A DNA stretch of 64,000 nucleotides from Methylotenera_A sp963701715 (GTDB taxonomy: Bacteria; Pseudomonadota; Gammaproteobacteria; Burkholderiales; Methylophilaceae). Location: NCBI GenBank assembly GCA_963701715.1, contig CAVPAX010000005.1:124001-188000 (forward strand). Reading direction: 5' to 3'. A program made the position numbers and the translations under genes. Shown here in pieces: positions 46,282 to 55,461 of this stretch (within the stretch, counting starts at the first letter, position 1; the number at the start of each line of letters is the position of its first letter). Below the pieces are notes generated by a model. The model searched no databases. It worked only from the letters and a program-made list of their open reading frames with translations, and was not told where the DNA came from.

Positions 46282-46872
46282 ATGATGCGTATTAATTTAT
46301 TACCACATCGTCAAATAAAACGCGCAGAGCGACAACGCCAATTTGGGCTGATGGGGCTGATGGCCGCAGTAGCTGCAGGTGCAGTCGTGTTTATGGGCTG
46401 GACATATTTAGGCGCACAAAAAGCATCGCAACTTGAAAGAAACGGTCGCTTGGAGAAAGCTATTTCCAGTCTAGATAAAGAGATTGCAGATATTCGGAAT
46501 TTAAAAGATCAAATTAATAATGTGCTGGAACGGAAGCAAATTGTTGAAAACCTGCAAACAAATCGCAGTCAGTCCGTGGTAATTTTAGATGAGTTGACAC
46601 GTCAATTGCCCGAGGGCTTATATCTTAAAAGTATTAAACAACAAGGGAACTTGATTACTTTAACGGGCGTTGCCGACACAAATGCACGTGTGGCGACATT
46701 GGTAAGAAATTTAAGTGTTTCGAACTGGATGGAATTACCTAATCTGGTTGAAATTAAATCGTTCACTCTGAATGGAATTAAGCAAAATGAGTTTACCTTA
46801 ACAGTAAGCCTTAAAGCTCAAAAAGCAGAGGAAGCTCCTGCGAAAAATAAAATCAAGGGCGCCCAATCATGA
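46282..46872 (+). CDS. pilN: Type IV pilus assembly protein PilN
   Basis: I chose the ATG at 46282 (196 residues), one base after the pilM stop. The product then starts M-M-R-I-N-L-L-P-H-R, the conserved PilM-binding tail. One membrane helix follows (about 25-43), then a coiled coil and a ferredoxin-like periplasmic domain. It forms a heterodimer with PilO. It overlaps pilO by four bases. Confidence 0.94.
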   Translation: MMRINLLPHRQIKRAERQRQFGLMGLMAAVAAGAVVFMGWTYLGAQKASQLERNGRLEKAISSLDKEIADIRNLKDQINNVLERKQIVENLQTNRSQSVVILDELTRQLPEGLYLKSIKQQGNLITLTGVADTNARVATLVRNLSVSNWMELPNLVEIKSFTLNGIKQNEFTLTVSLKAQKAEEAPAKNKIKGAQS

Positions 46873-47504
46873 AATTAGAAGATTTTAATAATATAGACTT
46901 TAAAAATGCGGGCAGCTTGCCAATCCCTGTCAAGATGGTCTTGCTGGGCTTTTTGTTTTTAATTATTGTTGGCCTTGGTTACTGGTTCTTATGGAGTCCG
47001 GAGATTGATGAATATGAACAAGCGCAGGCTAAGGAACAAGAATTACGGCAAACGTTTTTAGCAAAGAAAGCACAAGCAGTAAAAATTGATGCTTACAGGC
47101 AGCAGATGATAGATATTGAAAAAACATTCGGTGCATTATTAAAGCAGTTGCCTGATAAGTCACAAATGGATGGTTTATTAACTGATATTAACCAAGCAGG
47201 TCTAGGACGTGGCCTGGAGTTTGAATTATTTAAGCCAGGTCAAGAAGTTGTTGCAGACTTTTATGCTGAAATGCCTATACAGATCAAAATTAAAGGTAAT
47301 TATCACGATATAGGTGCATTCGCGACCGATATATCTAAATTATCTAGAATTGTTACCTTAAACGATTTGTCAATCGCGCCTATGAATAAAGATGTCAAGG
47401 ACAGCGTGCTGGTAATGGAAGCGATAGCAAAAACTTATCGTTATTTGGATTCTTCTGAAGTTGCTGCTAAAAAAGTGGCTGAAATGAAGGATAAAAAGAA
47501 ATGA
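46869..47504 (+). CDS. pilO: Type IV pilus assembly protein PilO
   Basis: This 211-residue protein has a short cytoplasmic N-terminus, one membrane helix (about 24-41, V-L-L-G-F-L-F-L-I-I-V-G-L), a periplasmic coiled coil and a core domain. The segment L-L-K-Q-L-P-D-K-S-Q-M-D-G-L-L is the family signature. It joins the inner-membrane platform to PilP. ATGA overlaps on both sides indicate tight coupling. Confidence 0.94.
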   Translation: MKLEDFNNIDFKNAGSLPIPVKMVLLGFLFLIIVGLGYWFLWSPEIDEYEQAQAKEQELRQTFLAKKAQAVKIDAYRQQMIDIEKTFGALLKQLPDKSQMDGLLTDINQAGLGRGLEFELFKPGQEVVADFYAEMPIQIKIKGNYHDIGAFATDISKLSRIVTLNDLSIAPMNKDVKDSVLVMEAIAKTYRYLDSSEVAAKKVAEMKDKKK

Positions 47505-48037
47505 TCCTAACAAAATTTATGATGAAGTTTAATTCTTTGCCAAGGCATATGCTTGTGTTGGTTCTAGGCAGTTTGCTTGTTGCCTGTAGCGGCGACAAGG
47601 GTGATGATCTTGATAAGTTTATGGCAAATGCTGCAAATGATATGGGCAAAAGTGTGGAGCCTTTGCCAGAGGTGCTGCCTTACTCGCCGCTGCAATATAA
47701 TGCCGATGGTATTTTAAGCGATCCGTTTAAAGCACGTAAAGCCACAAGTAAAAGTGCTTTACAACCTAATACCAACCGTCCGAAAGAAGCGCTTGAAGCT
47801 TATCCGCTAGAAAGCCTGAAATATGTGGGCTCTATGAGCAAACACAAGTTGACATATGCACTAATAAAAACGCCTGATAACACAATTCAACAGATAAAAG
47901 TGGGTAATTATATCGGTCCAAATTTTGGTTTGGTAACACAAATTAACGAGAGTGATATTGCAATTAAAGAAATTATCCAAGATGACCTGACAGGCGATTG
48001 GGTGGAACGTAATGCAAGTATTAATTTGCAAGAATAG
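47501..48037 (+). CDS. pilP: Type IV pilus lipoprotein PilP
   Basis: This 178-residue protein has a lipobox (L-V-A-C, Cys29). The C-terminal PilP domain has L-E-S-L-K-Y-V-G-S-M, V-G-N-Y-I-G-P-N-F-G and a final D-D-L-T-G-D-W-V-E-R-N. It bridges PilNO to the secretin PilQ in the periplasm. It overlaps pilO by four bases. Confidence 0.95.
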   Translation: MILTKFMMKFNSLPRHMLVLVLGSLLVACSGDKGDDLDKFMANAANDMGKSVEPLPEVLPYSPLQYNADGILSDPFKARKATSKSALQPNTNRPKEALEAYPLESLKYVGSMSKHKLTYALIKTPDNTIQQIKVGNYIGPNFGLVTQINESDIAIKEIIQDDLTGDWVERNASINLQE

Positions 48038-48052
48038 GTGATGGGAATAAAT

Positions 48053-50176
48053 ATGATTAAAACGATGACAAAGCTATTTACATTCATGCTGGTAATATGC
48101 ATGAGTTTATTAGGTAGTGCGTTTGCTGCTGAGGAGGAAAATCAATATAGCAATAAGATTGAAAATATTGACTTTTCAGCGCTTTCAGGTGGACGCGTCA
48201 GTATTCGCATTCAAATGCAAGAAGCGCTTGCAAATCCGCCAGCTGGCTTTACGCTCAATAATCCTGCGCGTATTGCATTGGACTTCCCCCAAACTGCAAA
48301 TGGCTTAGCAAAAAATAACATTCTGAGTGAACAAGGTGCGCTAAAAAGCGTTTCTTTAGCACAAGCAAAAGACCGCACACGTATGGTACTTAATTTGTCA
48401 AAAAATGTTGGATATAACACTACCCTGAACGGCAAGGACGTTATCATTACTTTGCAAAGCAGTGAAGCTGCTGCTGGAACTCCTGCTGAAACGCGTTTCG
48501 CAGAAACGCGGGTTGGCGATCAAGAGCATGCAATTACCAATGTTGATTTTGCGCGAGGCAAAAACGGCGAAGGCCGCATCATGATTGATTTATCAGACCC
48601 TAATACTGGTATTAATATAAAACAAAAGGGCAAGCTCCTTATTGTTGATTTTATAAATACTGAGGTACCTTCAGAATTGCAACGTCGTCTGAATGTAATC
48701 AACTTTAATACGCCTGTGTTGTATGTAGATACGATGAAGCAAGGTAAAAATGGCCGTATGGTGATTGAGCCTAAAGGTAACTGGGAGCAATCTGCCTATC
48801 AAGCTGATAACAAATTCATCATCGATGTTCGTCAAGTGGTTGAAGACCCTAATAAACTCGTTAAGGGCTCAAAACCGGGCTATGCAGGCGAAAAACTCTC
48901 ACTTAATTTCCAGAACATCGAGGTTCGTTCTGTATTGCAAGTGATAGCAGACTTTACCGGGCTAAATATTATTGCCAGTGATACCGTAACTGGCAACATT
49001 ACATTGCGACTAAAAGATGTGCCATGGGATCAGGCTTTGGATATTATTATGAAAAACAAAGGCTTGGAAATGCGGAAATCCGGCAATGTAATTATGGTTG
49101 CACCTGCCGAAGAGGTTAATGCAAAAGAAAAAGCACAGCTAGAGGCAGTACTTGCGATTGAAGATTTGGAGCCATTAAGAACTGAAGTATTCACGCTTAG
49201 ATACCAAAAGGCAGAAGCATTTAAAAATATTCTTACGGGCACAACTACCGGTAGCGGTTCAGGAAGCCAGAACAATAAGAGCATCCTGTCAAAACGCGGC
49301 AGTGCAGTTATGGACCCTCGTACAAACACCTTGTTTATACAAGATACGGCCAAGAAGCTTGAAGAAATCCAGGCTATCATTAACAAAACAGATGTACCTG
49401 TAAAACAGGTGATGATCGAATCACGCTTAGTACTCGCCGATGATAAGTTTGGCAAAAGCTTAGGAGCTAGATTTGGTGTTCAGAGCCAAACTACACCTGG
49501 AAATAATACACTTATGATTGGTGGTAATTTAAACCAAACATCCGCAGTTACAACGACCGGTCCGGGAGGAATTACAGCAGGAACAGGAGGTTTAAATTCA
49601 AACTTACCAGTTGCCAACGCTTTTGGTAGCGTAGCGTTTAGCTTATTCAGATTGCCTGCAGGTCTGCTACTGAATTTAGAGCTGACTGCACTTGAAAGTG
49701 ACAGGCGCGGAAAAATTGTATCCAGTCCACGTGTGACAACAGCGAATCAGCAAAAGGCAAAAATCGCCCAAGGTACAGAGATTCCGTATTTACAAGCTTC
49801 CAGCAGTGGGGCAACAAACGTTGCATTTAAAGAAGCGGTTTTAAGTTTGGAAGTTACGCCGCAAATCACGCCGGATGACAAAATCATCATGGATCTGGAA
49901 GTGAAGAAAGAGAAGGTTGGGCAAGTATTTTTTGGCGTGCCTTCAATCGATACTCAGCGCGTAAATACACAGGTATTGGTGGCTAATGGTGAAACCGCTG
50001 TACTTGGCGGGATATATGAGCAGACAGAACGTAACGATGTAGACAAAGTACCTTTCTTTGGCGACTTGCCTGTTATAGGCAATGTATTTAAACGCAGAAC
50101 TAAACAGGATGATAAAACAGAGTTGCTAATCTTTATCACACCTAAAATTATGGATGAAAGTTTAGGCTTAAGATAA
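48053..50176 (+). CDS. pilQ: Type IV pilus secretin PilQ
   Basis: This is the outer-membrane secretin through which the pilus exits, about 707 residues. Order: signal peptide (to about A-F-A-A), two AMIN domains that bind peptidoglycan (about 25-270), a secretin N0/STN domain (L-N-F-Q-N-I-E-V-R-S-V-L-Q), an N1 domain and the secretin pore with E-T-A-V-L-G-G-I-Y and L-L-I-F-I-T-P-K-I. A short Gly/Thr-rich stretch lies before the pore. I chose the ATG at 48053 because GGGA lies six bases upstream; GTG 48038 and ATG 48041 are alternatives. Confidence 0.96.
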   Translation: MIKTMTKLFTFMLVICMSLLGSAFAAEEENQYSNKIENIDFSALSGGRVSIRIQMQEALANPPAGFTLNNPARIALDFPQTANGLAKNNILSEQGALKSVSLAQAKDRTRMVLNLSKNVGYNTTLNGKDVIITLQSSEAAAGTPAETRFAETRVGDQEHAITNVDFARGKNGEGRIMIDLSDPNTGINIKQKGKLLIVDFINTEVPSELQRRLNVINFNTPVLYVDTMKQGKNGRMVIEPKGNWEQSAYQADNKFIIDVRQVVEDPNKLVKGSKPGYAGEKLSLNFQNIEVRSVLQVIADFTGLNIIASDTVTGNITLRLKDVPWDQALDIIMKNKGLEMRKSGNVIMVAPAEEVNAKEKAQLEAVLAIEDLEPLRTEVFTLRYQKAEAFKNILTGTTTGSGSGSQNNKSILSKRGSAVMDPRTNTLFIQDTAKKLEEIQAIINKTDVPVKQVMIESRLVLADDKFGKSLGARFGVQSQTTPGNNTLMIGGNLNQTSAVTTTGPGGITAGTGGLNSNLPVANAFGSVAFSLFRLPAGLLLNLELTALESDRRGKIVSSPRVTTANQQKAKIAQGTEIPYLQASSSGATNVAFKEAVLSLEVTPQITPDDKIIMDLEVKKEKVGQVFFGVPSIDTQRVNTQVLVANGETAVLGGIYEQTERNDVDKVPFFGDLPVIGNVFKRRTKQDDKTELLIFITPKIMDESLGLR

Positions 50177-50218
50177 TTAAAAATTAAGCCAAGCCTGACA
50201 GAACGCTTGCTTTACCTT

Positions 50219-50254
50219 AAAATGCCTATCATAAACGTGATAGGCATTTTTTAT
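50219..50254 (+). terminator. Intrinsic terminator after pilQ, touching the aroK start
   Basis: A 13-base stem (AAAATGCCTATCA / TGATAGGCATTTT) with a TAAACG loop is followed by further T's. The T-run ends one or two bases before the GTG of aroK. The 3' arm contains TAGG, the only SD-like sequence before that GTG. Confidence 0.75.
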
Positions 50255-50255
50255 T

Positions 50256-50777
50256 GTGGCAACAAACACAGGAAACATTTTTTTCATAGGTTTGATGGGT
50301 GCAGGCAAAACTACCATTGGTAAGTTGCTGGCTAAACATTTAGGCAAAGATTTTTATGATACCGATCATGAAATTGAAAAGCGCACGGGCGTTAAAATCC
50401 CAGTGATTTTTGAACTTGAAGGCGAGGCAGGTTTTCGTAAGCGCGAAACTGCAGTCATTCAGGATCTTACTAAATTACAAAATATCGTAATGGCCACAGG
50501 TGGCGGTGCGGTGATTGCGGAAGAGAACAGGCAATTGTTACAGGCCAATGGCACCGTGATTTATTTGCGCGCTAATGTGAATGAACTTTGGAATAGAACG
50601 CGAAATGACAAACATCGGCCATTACTGCAAAACGTGGATATCCGGGCTAAACTCGAGCAACTTTACGCAGAACGTAACCCTTTATATACACAGACAGCGA
50701 CGCTGATATTCGATACAGGGAATCAACCCGTGGCAAACATACTCAACCAAATAGAGAAATCGTTAAAAGAAATATGA
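50256..50777 (+). CDS. aroK: Shikimate kinase
   Basis: This 173-residue P-loop kinase phosphorylates shikimate. It has Walker A G-L-M-G-A-G-K-T-T-I-G, the shikimate site F-R-K-R-E-T and A-T-G-G-G-A-V, and the lid R-N-D-K-H-R-P-L-L. The GTG start is the only reasonable codon giving the family N-terminus (G-N-I-F-F-I-G-L), although it abuts a terminator hairpin. It overlaps aroB by four bases. The pilQ-aroK-aroB order is common in proteobacteria. Confidence 0.93.
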   Translation: MATNTGNIFFIGLMGAGKTTIGKLLAKHLGKDFYDTDHEIEKRTGVKIPVIFELEGEAGFRKRETAVIQDLTKLQNIVMATGGGAVIAEENRQLLQANGTVIYLRANVNELWNRTRNDKHRPLLQNVDIRAKLEQLYAERNPLYTQTATLIFDTGNQPVANILNQIEKSLKEI

Positions 50778-51859
50778 TGCAGACATTACAAGTTGCGCTT
50801 GGCGAACGTGCTTACCCCATCCATATAGGCAGTGGTTTAATCCAAAACGCAGATTTGATATTGCCGCACTTGAAACGTAAACAGGTGGCGATAGTAACCA
50901 ATACCACAGTTGCACCGCTATATCTAAATAAACTCGCTCAGCCATTGCGCGATGCGGGTGTCAGTGTCATCGAGATTGTTCTGCCAGATGGCGAAGCGTA
51001 TAAAAATAGCGAAACCCTTAACCTGATTTATGATGCCTTATTACAAAATCGTTGCGAGCGAAGCACAACGCTCATTGCACTTGGCGGCGGCGTGATTGGT
51101 GACTTAACCGGCTATGCTGCTGCAACATACCTGCGCGGTGTGCCATTCATTCAGGTTCCCACCACGCTGCTTTCGCAAGTAGACTCAAGCGTGGGTGGAA
51201 AGACAGGCATTAATCATCCGCTGGGAAAAAACATGATTGGCGCGTTTTATCAGCCCAAAGTAGTGCTGGCAGATATTGATACTTTGCAAACCTTGCCGCA
51301 GCGCGAACTCTCTGCAGGTGTAGCGGAAGTCATTAAGTACGGATTGATTCGCGATGCTGATTTTTTTGACTGGCTGGAGGCCAATATCGCCAAGCTAATG
51401 GCGCTGGATAAGGCAGTCACGACCTATGCTATTTACCGGTCCTGCAAAAATAAAGCAGAAGTCGTTGCTGCGGATGAACATGAAACTGGCGAGCGTGCCC
51501 TGCTTAACTTGGGACATACTTTTGGCCATGCTATCGAAAACGCCATGGGTTACGGCGTTTGGCTGCATGGAGAAGCTGTTGCGGCAGGCACTATGCTGGC
51601 GGCTGACCTGTCTAGACGTATGGGCTGGCTAAAAGATTCTGAAATTCAGCGCATACATGCGCTGCTGACCGCATCCAGGCTGCCTCTCAGGGCACCTGAT
51701 TTGGGTGTAGAGAAATACCTGGATTTAATGCAATCTGATAAAAAGGTAGCTGATGGAAAAATTCGGCTGGTACTGCAGCAAGGTATTGGCAAAGCCGTTA
51801 TTACGAGCGATTACGACTCCAGCAAACTTAGAGAAACCTTACAGGCTATTGGTAAGTGA
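50774..51859 (+). CDS. aroB: 3-dehydroquinate synthase
   Basis: This 361-residue NAD-dependent enzyme catalyses step two of the shikimate pathway. Motifs are L-P-D-G-E-A-Y-K-N, A-L-G-G-G-V-I-G-D-L-T-G, S-V-G-G-K-T-G-I-N-H and the zinc ligands in L-N-L-G-H-T-F-G-H-A. It overlaps aroK by four bases and dgt by four bases. Confidence 0.97.
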   Translation: MMQTLQVALGERAYPIHIGSGLIQNADLILPHLKRKQVAIVTNTTVAPLYLNKLAQPLRDAGVSVIEIVLPDGEAYKNSETLNLIYDALLQNRCERSTTLIALGGGVIGDLTGYAAATYLRGVPFIQVPTTLLSQVDSSVGGKTGINHPLGKNMIGAFYQPKVVLADIDTLQTLPQRELSAGVAEVIKYGLIRDADFFDWLEANIAKLMALDKAVTTYAIYRSCKNKAEVVAADEHETGERALLNLGHTFGHAIENAMGYGVWLHGEAVAAGTMLAADLSRRMGWLKDSEIQRIHALLTASRLPLRAPDLGVEKYLDLMQSDKKVADGKIRLVLQQGIGKAVITSDYDSSKLRETLQAIGK

Positions 51860-53007
51860 GAGCTCAGCAAATGCTTGCAATTTACGCCGCTAATCCTGAA
51901 ACATCACTTGGCCGCCACCATGATGAGCTGCCTTCGCAGCTTATCAATGGCGTGCCAATCCGCAACGCCTTTCAGCGTGATCGTGACCGCATCATCCACT
52001 CCACCGCATTTCGCCGCCTGGAGTACAAAACGCAGGTATTTGTGAATCACGAAGGTGATTTGTTCCGTACACGCCTGACGCACAGTCTGGAAGTCGCACA
52101 GCTCGCACGCGGCATTGCGCGTACACTTAATCTGCATGAAGACCTAACGGAGGCGATTGCGCTTGCCCACGATCTCGGGCATACGCCTTTCGGCCATGCC
52201 GGGCAAGATGCGCTCAATGCATGCATGAAAGATTTTGGCGGCTTTGAGCACAATTTGCAATCGTTGCGTGTCGTGGATAAGCTAGAGCAGCGCTATGCAG
52301 AATTTGACGGCCTGAATCTCACTTTCGAATTGCGCGAAGGCATACTCAAGCATTGTGCGGTCAAAAATGCCAAGCAGTTGGGCGATGTAGGTTTGCGTTT
52401 TATCAATAAAACCAACCCGAGTCTGGAAGCGCAAGTGACCAACTTTGCCGATGAAATTGCCTATAACAATCATGATGTTGATGATGGTCTTCGATCAGGA
52501 CTGATTACCATTGAACAATTACAACAAGTGGATTTATTTGCCTCGCAGCTTGATATTGTGAGGGCTCAATACCCAAAGCTTGAGCAGAAACGTCTGATTC
52601 ACGAAACAATCCGTCGCATGATTAACGCGCTGGTGGTTGATATATGCACGCAAAGCAGCAAAAACATTATCAGCATTAACCCGCAAAACATACAAGATAT
52701 TCGCCAGGCGCCTTATTTAATCAGCTTCAGCGACGAAATGAAAGTAAAGAGCCTCGCACTAAAACAGTTTTTGCGTAAAAATCTGTATCAGCATTACAAG
52801 GTCAACCGTATGAGTGCAAAAGCAGAACGTATCATTCGAGAGCTTTTTACAGTATTTTTGGATGATATTGGCCTGATGCCGCAGGAGTTTCAACAGCACG
52901 CTAAAATTGATAAACCACGCGCAGTTGCAGATTACATTGCGGGTATGACTGATAGATTCGCAATACGCGAGCATCGCAGGCTATTTGCGGTAGAAGAGTA
53001 CTTATAG
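51856..53007 (+). CDS. dgt: Deoxyguanosinetriphosphate triphosphohydrolase-like protein
   Basis: This 383-residue HD-domain protein hydrolyses dNTPs. It has N-A-F-Q-R-D-R-D-R-I-I-H-S-T near the start, R-L-T-H-S-L-E-V, A-L-A-H-D-L-G-H-T-P-F-G-H-A-G and F-A-D-E-I-A-Y-N-N-H-D. It begins at a GTG that overlaps the aroB stop. It belongs to the shorter Dgt-like subfamily usual in betaproteobacteria. Confidence 0.92.
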   Translation: MRAQQMLAIYAANPETSLGRHHDELPSQLINGVPIRNAFQRDRDRIIHSTAFRRLEYKTQVFVNHEGDLFRTRLTHSLEVAQLARGIARTLNLHEDLTEAIALAHDLGHTPFGHAGQDALNACMKDFGGFEHNLQSLRVVDKLEQRYAEFDGLNLTFELREGILKHCAVKNAKQLGDVGLRFINKTNPSLEAQVTNFADEIAYNNHDVDDGLRSGLITIEQLQQVDLFASQLDIVRAQYPKLEQKRLIHETIRRMINALVVDICTQSSKNIISINPQNIQDIRQAPYLISFSDEMKVKSLALKQFLRKNLYQHYKVNRMSAKAERIIRELFTVFLDDIGLMPQEFQQHAKIDKPRAVADYIAGMTDRFAIREHRRLFAVEEYL

Positions 53008-53158
53008 CGATTAGGTTCATGCAACCCTGTGGATGTTGCGCCATTACAACAATATGATAATTCTGTCGCTAAAAGCCACAAATAACTTGCCCTTAAAAGC
53101 GTCCTTTAGGCATACTTGTCATACCTTCTTAGTAAAAAAAGTAATTTAGTTTTATTGG

Positions 53159-53184
53159 GAGAGTTCGCGAACTTTCTCGTTTTT
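53159..53184 (+). terminator. Probable terminator downstream of dgt
   Basis: GAGAGTTC-GC-GAACTTTCTC can form a stem with a small internal bulge and is followed by GTTTTTG. It lies in the 315-base dgt/porin spacer, 151 bases after dgt. The rest of that spacer is AT-rich leader of the porin with no ORF. Confidence 0.5.
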
Positions 53185-53322
53185 GTAGTATTAGTTAGTA
53201 GTGAATCAGCAATGATTTAGATATTAAGTAAAAATATAAAGATGAGGGTAATTTTAGTAGTAAATTAAGCAGTAAATTTTTGTGGTTTTAACTTTTGTAA
53301 GTTATAAAAATTGGAGATTTAT

Positions 53323-54570
53323 ATGAAAACGAAATTAAGTTTAGCAGTTGCATCAGCTTTATTAGCTGCAGCTTCAAGCGCTAACGCTGGCATCATGATT
53401 CCAGCTGGCGATTGGACATTGGACATCGGTGGCGTTGTAAACGCTTACTACACACACACAACATTCAGTGGTGAATGGTGCTGGTACTGGTCCTTTAGGT
53501 TTGGGTGATGGCGATGCAGATAGCATCAGCAAACATCACTACAGGTCTTGTTACCAAACTACCTATCAGTTTCTGGTAAAACACGTCAAAACGACTTGGA
53601 TGTTGGTTTCACAATCAGCATCAACCCAGGTGCTTCTACAACAGCTTCTGGTAAACAATCAGCTACAACAAGAAAACCGTCAAGCATTCTTGACATTCGG
53701 CGACAAATCATGGGGTTCTATCAAATTAGGTAAAGACTTAGGCATCTATGCTTCTGACGCTATCTTGAACGACATGACATTGTTAGGTGTTGGTTCAGCG
53801 CTGGTTCATTGGCTGGCAATACAACAACTTTAGGCCGTATCGGTACTGGTTTCATGTATGCTGACTGGAAAGCACAAGTTGCTTACTCATCACCAAACTG
53901 GAATGGCTTCAGCTTCACAGCTGGTGTAACTCAAGCTTGGAACGCTTCACAAGTGTTCTACATCTAAAATCCTAAGCATACTCACAACGCGGTGGTAACT
54001 CACCAGCTTTCGAAGGTAAAGCTTCGTACGAATGGGCTGGCGACGTAGGTGGTAAAGTTTGGGTTTCGGTATTTCACAACGTGAAAGGCTTATCAAATCG
54101 CAACACTTATGACTACTACTTACTAGCACAACTCGTTCACGATGATGACCGTGCAAATGCATGGGACATCGGTGCTACAGTTAACGTAGCTGGTTTCGGT
54201 TTAACTGGTTACTACGGTAACGGTGATGGTATCGGCCAAACAGTTCAATTGCAATGATGGTTTTGATGCTAATGGTAAATCACGTGATTCAGATCAATGG
54301 TACGTTCAAGGTACATACACCCTTCCAGGTGTAGGTACTAAATTGGGTGCTTCATACGGTGAGTCAACATTAGACGGTAACTCAATGCGATTCATTCAGT
54401 GACAACGAAACTCAATGTGGACAATTGGTGCTTACCATCCAATCACAAAACATTTGAATTTGGTTGCTGAGTACTCAAATGCTCAGTATGAAACAAAAAA
54501 CAAAGGCGCTGTAGCTGATGTCGATGTTAAAGCAAAAACTATCTCTTTAGGCGCGATCTTATTCTTCTAG
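53323..54570 (+). pseudogene. Gram-negative general porin, multiply frameshifted
   Basis: The start at 53323 has GGAG eight bases upstream and a textbook signal peptide (M-K-T-K-L-S-L-A-V-A-S-A-L-L-A-A, cleaved after S-A-N-A). The product continues D-W-T-L-D-I-G-G-V-V-N-A-Y-Y, a porin first strand. The frame changes at least seven times: near 53475, 53535, 53545, 53660, 53799, 53960 and again around 54070-54400. Reassembled pieces read as porin: F-G-D-K-S-W-G-S-I-K-L-G-K, R-I-G-T-G-F-M-Y-A-D-W, and a final strand ending I-S-L-G-A-I-L-F-F with the terminal Phe. Substitutions inside pieces look conservative, so collapsed or low-quality assembly of a multicopy porin is a strong alternative to decay. 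Confidence 0.8.
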
Positions 54571-54611
54571 GATAAGGCAGGGGTTACCCTGTAGTGTTTT
54601 AAAGCAGAAGG

Positions 54612-54640
54612 AAAAACGGCAACTTCGGTTGCCGTTTTTT
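54612..54640 (+). terminator. Strong intrinsic terminator after the porin
   Basis: A perfect 12-base stem AAAAACGGCAAC / GTTGCCGTTTTT has a stable TTCG tetraloop and a T-run. It lies 41 bases after the porin stop and separates it from cysC. Confidence 0.9.
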
Positions 54641-54701
54641 ATTGTTCAAATATCATGCATAATCTATATTTCATCAATCTAACCACCATTTTAAGAATTC
54701 A

Positions 54702-55307
54702 ATGACTAAGCATATTTTTCGACAACATGGCCTTGTAAGCACAATGGATAGGCAACTACAGGCAGGGCATAAGCCGGTTATATTATGGTTTACAGGATTA
54801 TCAGGCGCAGGTAAGTCAACCCTTGCACATACTGTAGAGAAGGCCTTGTTTGATTTGGGGTGTCGTACTTTTGTGATTGACGGCGATAATGTCAGGCATG
54901 GTTTATGTGCAGATTTAGGATTTACTGCGCTTGACAGGCAGGAAAATATTCGCCGTATCGGTGAAATGAGCAAATTGTTTTTGCAGGCTGGCGTGATCAC
55001 GCTGACCGCGTTTATTTCACCGTTCAGGTCTGACCGTCAGCGTGTGCGAAGTTTAGTGGGTGAAAATGAGTTTATTGAAATCTATTGCAAGGCGGATTTG
55101 AATGTCTGTGAGCAACGTGATGTAAAAGGATTGTACGCAAAAGCAAGACGCGGCGAGATTGCAGACTTTACCGGAATATCATCCCCTTACGAAGCGCCGG
55201 AAAATCCTGAGCTAGTATTAGATACCGGGTCGGTAACAATCGAGAGTTGTGCTGATGAGGTGTTATCCTATCTTGAAATGCGTGGAATTCTGAAATCATC
55301 GAATTAG
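54702..55307 (+). CDS. cysC: Adenylylsulfate (APS) kinase
   Basis: This 201-residue P-loop kinase makes PAPS from APS and ATP. Walker A is T-G-L-S-G-A-G-K-S-T (31-40). D-G-D-N-V-R-H-G-L and the lid K-A-R-R-G-E-I-A-D-F-T-G-I are intact. No ATP sulfurylase or reductive cys gene is next to it. The neighbour is a sulfotransferase, so it may supply PAPS for sulfation rather than for assimilation (inference). The ribosome binding site is weak. Confidence 0.93.
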   Translation: MTKHIFRQHGLVSTMDRQLQAGHKPVILWFTGLSGAGKSTLAHTVEKALFDLGCRTFVIDGDNVRHGLCADLGFTALDRQENIRRIGEMSKLFLQAGVITLTAFISPFRSDRQRVRSLVGENEFIEIYCKADLNVCEQRDVKGLYAKARRGEIADFTGISSPYEAPENPELVLDTGSVTIESCADEVLSYLEMRGILKSSN

Positions 55308-55461
55308 CATGATTTACGCACATTATTTAATCGTTCGCTGAGAGTAGACTGAAAGTTATTTAAGTGCTTCTATCAGGGGTTGTATGTAAGCCTTATAATT
55401 TTTCCAGCGCTGCACAGAAGTTTTGTAAATTGGCTGCCTGACCTGCCAATGTGATGCTGTT

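Noticed and set aside
53008..53158. Possible small gene in the dgt-porin spacer
   Set aside because: No ORF with a plausible start and ribosome binding site; the sequence looks like AT-rich leader or terminator DNA.
2192..54570. Programmed frameshifting or phase variation in pilY1, pilM and the porin
   Set aside because: Indels are numerous, scattered and not at shared slippery repeats; long homopolymer or tandem-repeat tracts needed for phase variation are absent at the break points I could place.
2192..54570. Phage-driven loss of surface receptors as the cause of the clustered indels
   Set aside because: One lesion per gene would suffice; seven or more in the porin with intact codons between them fits sequence error better.
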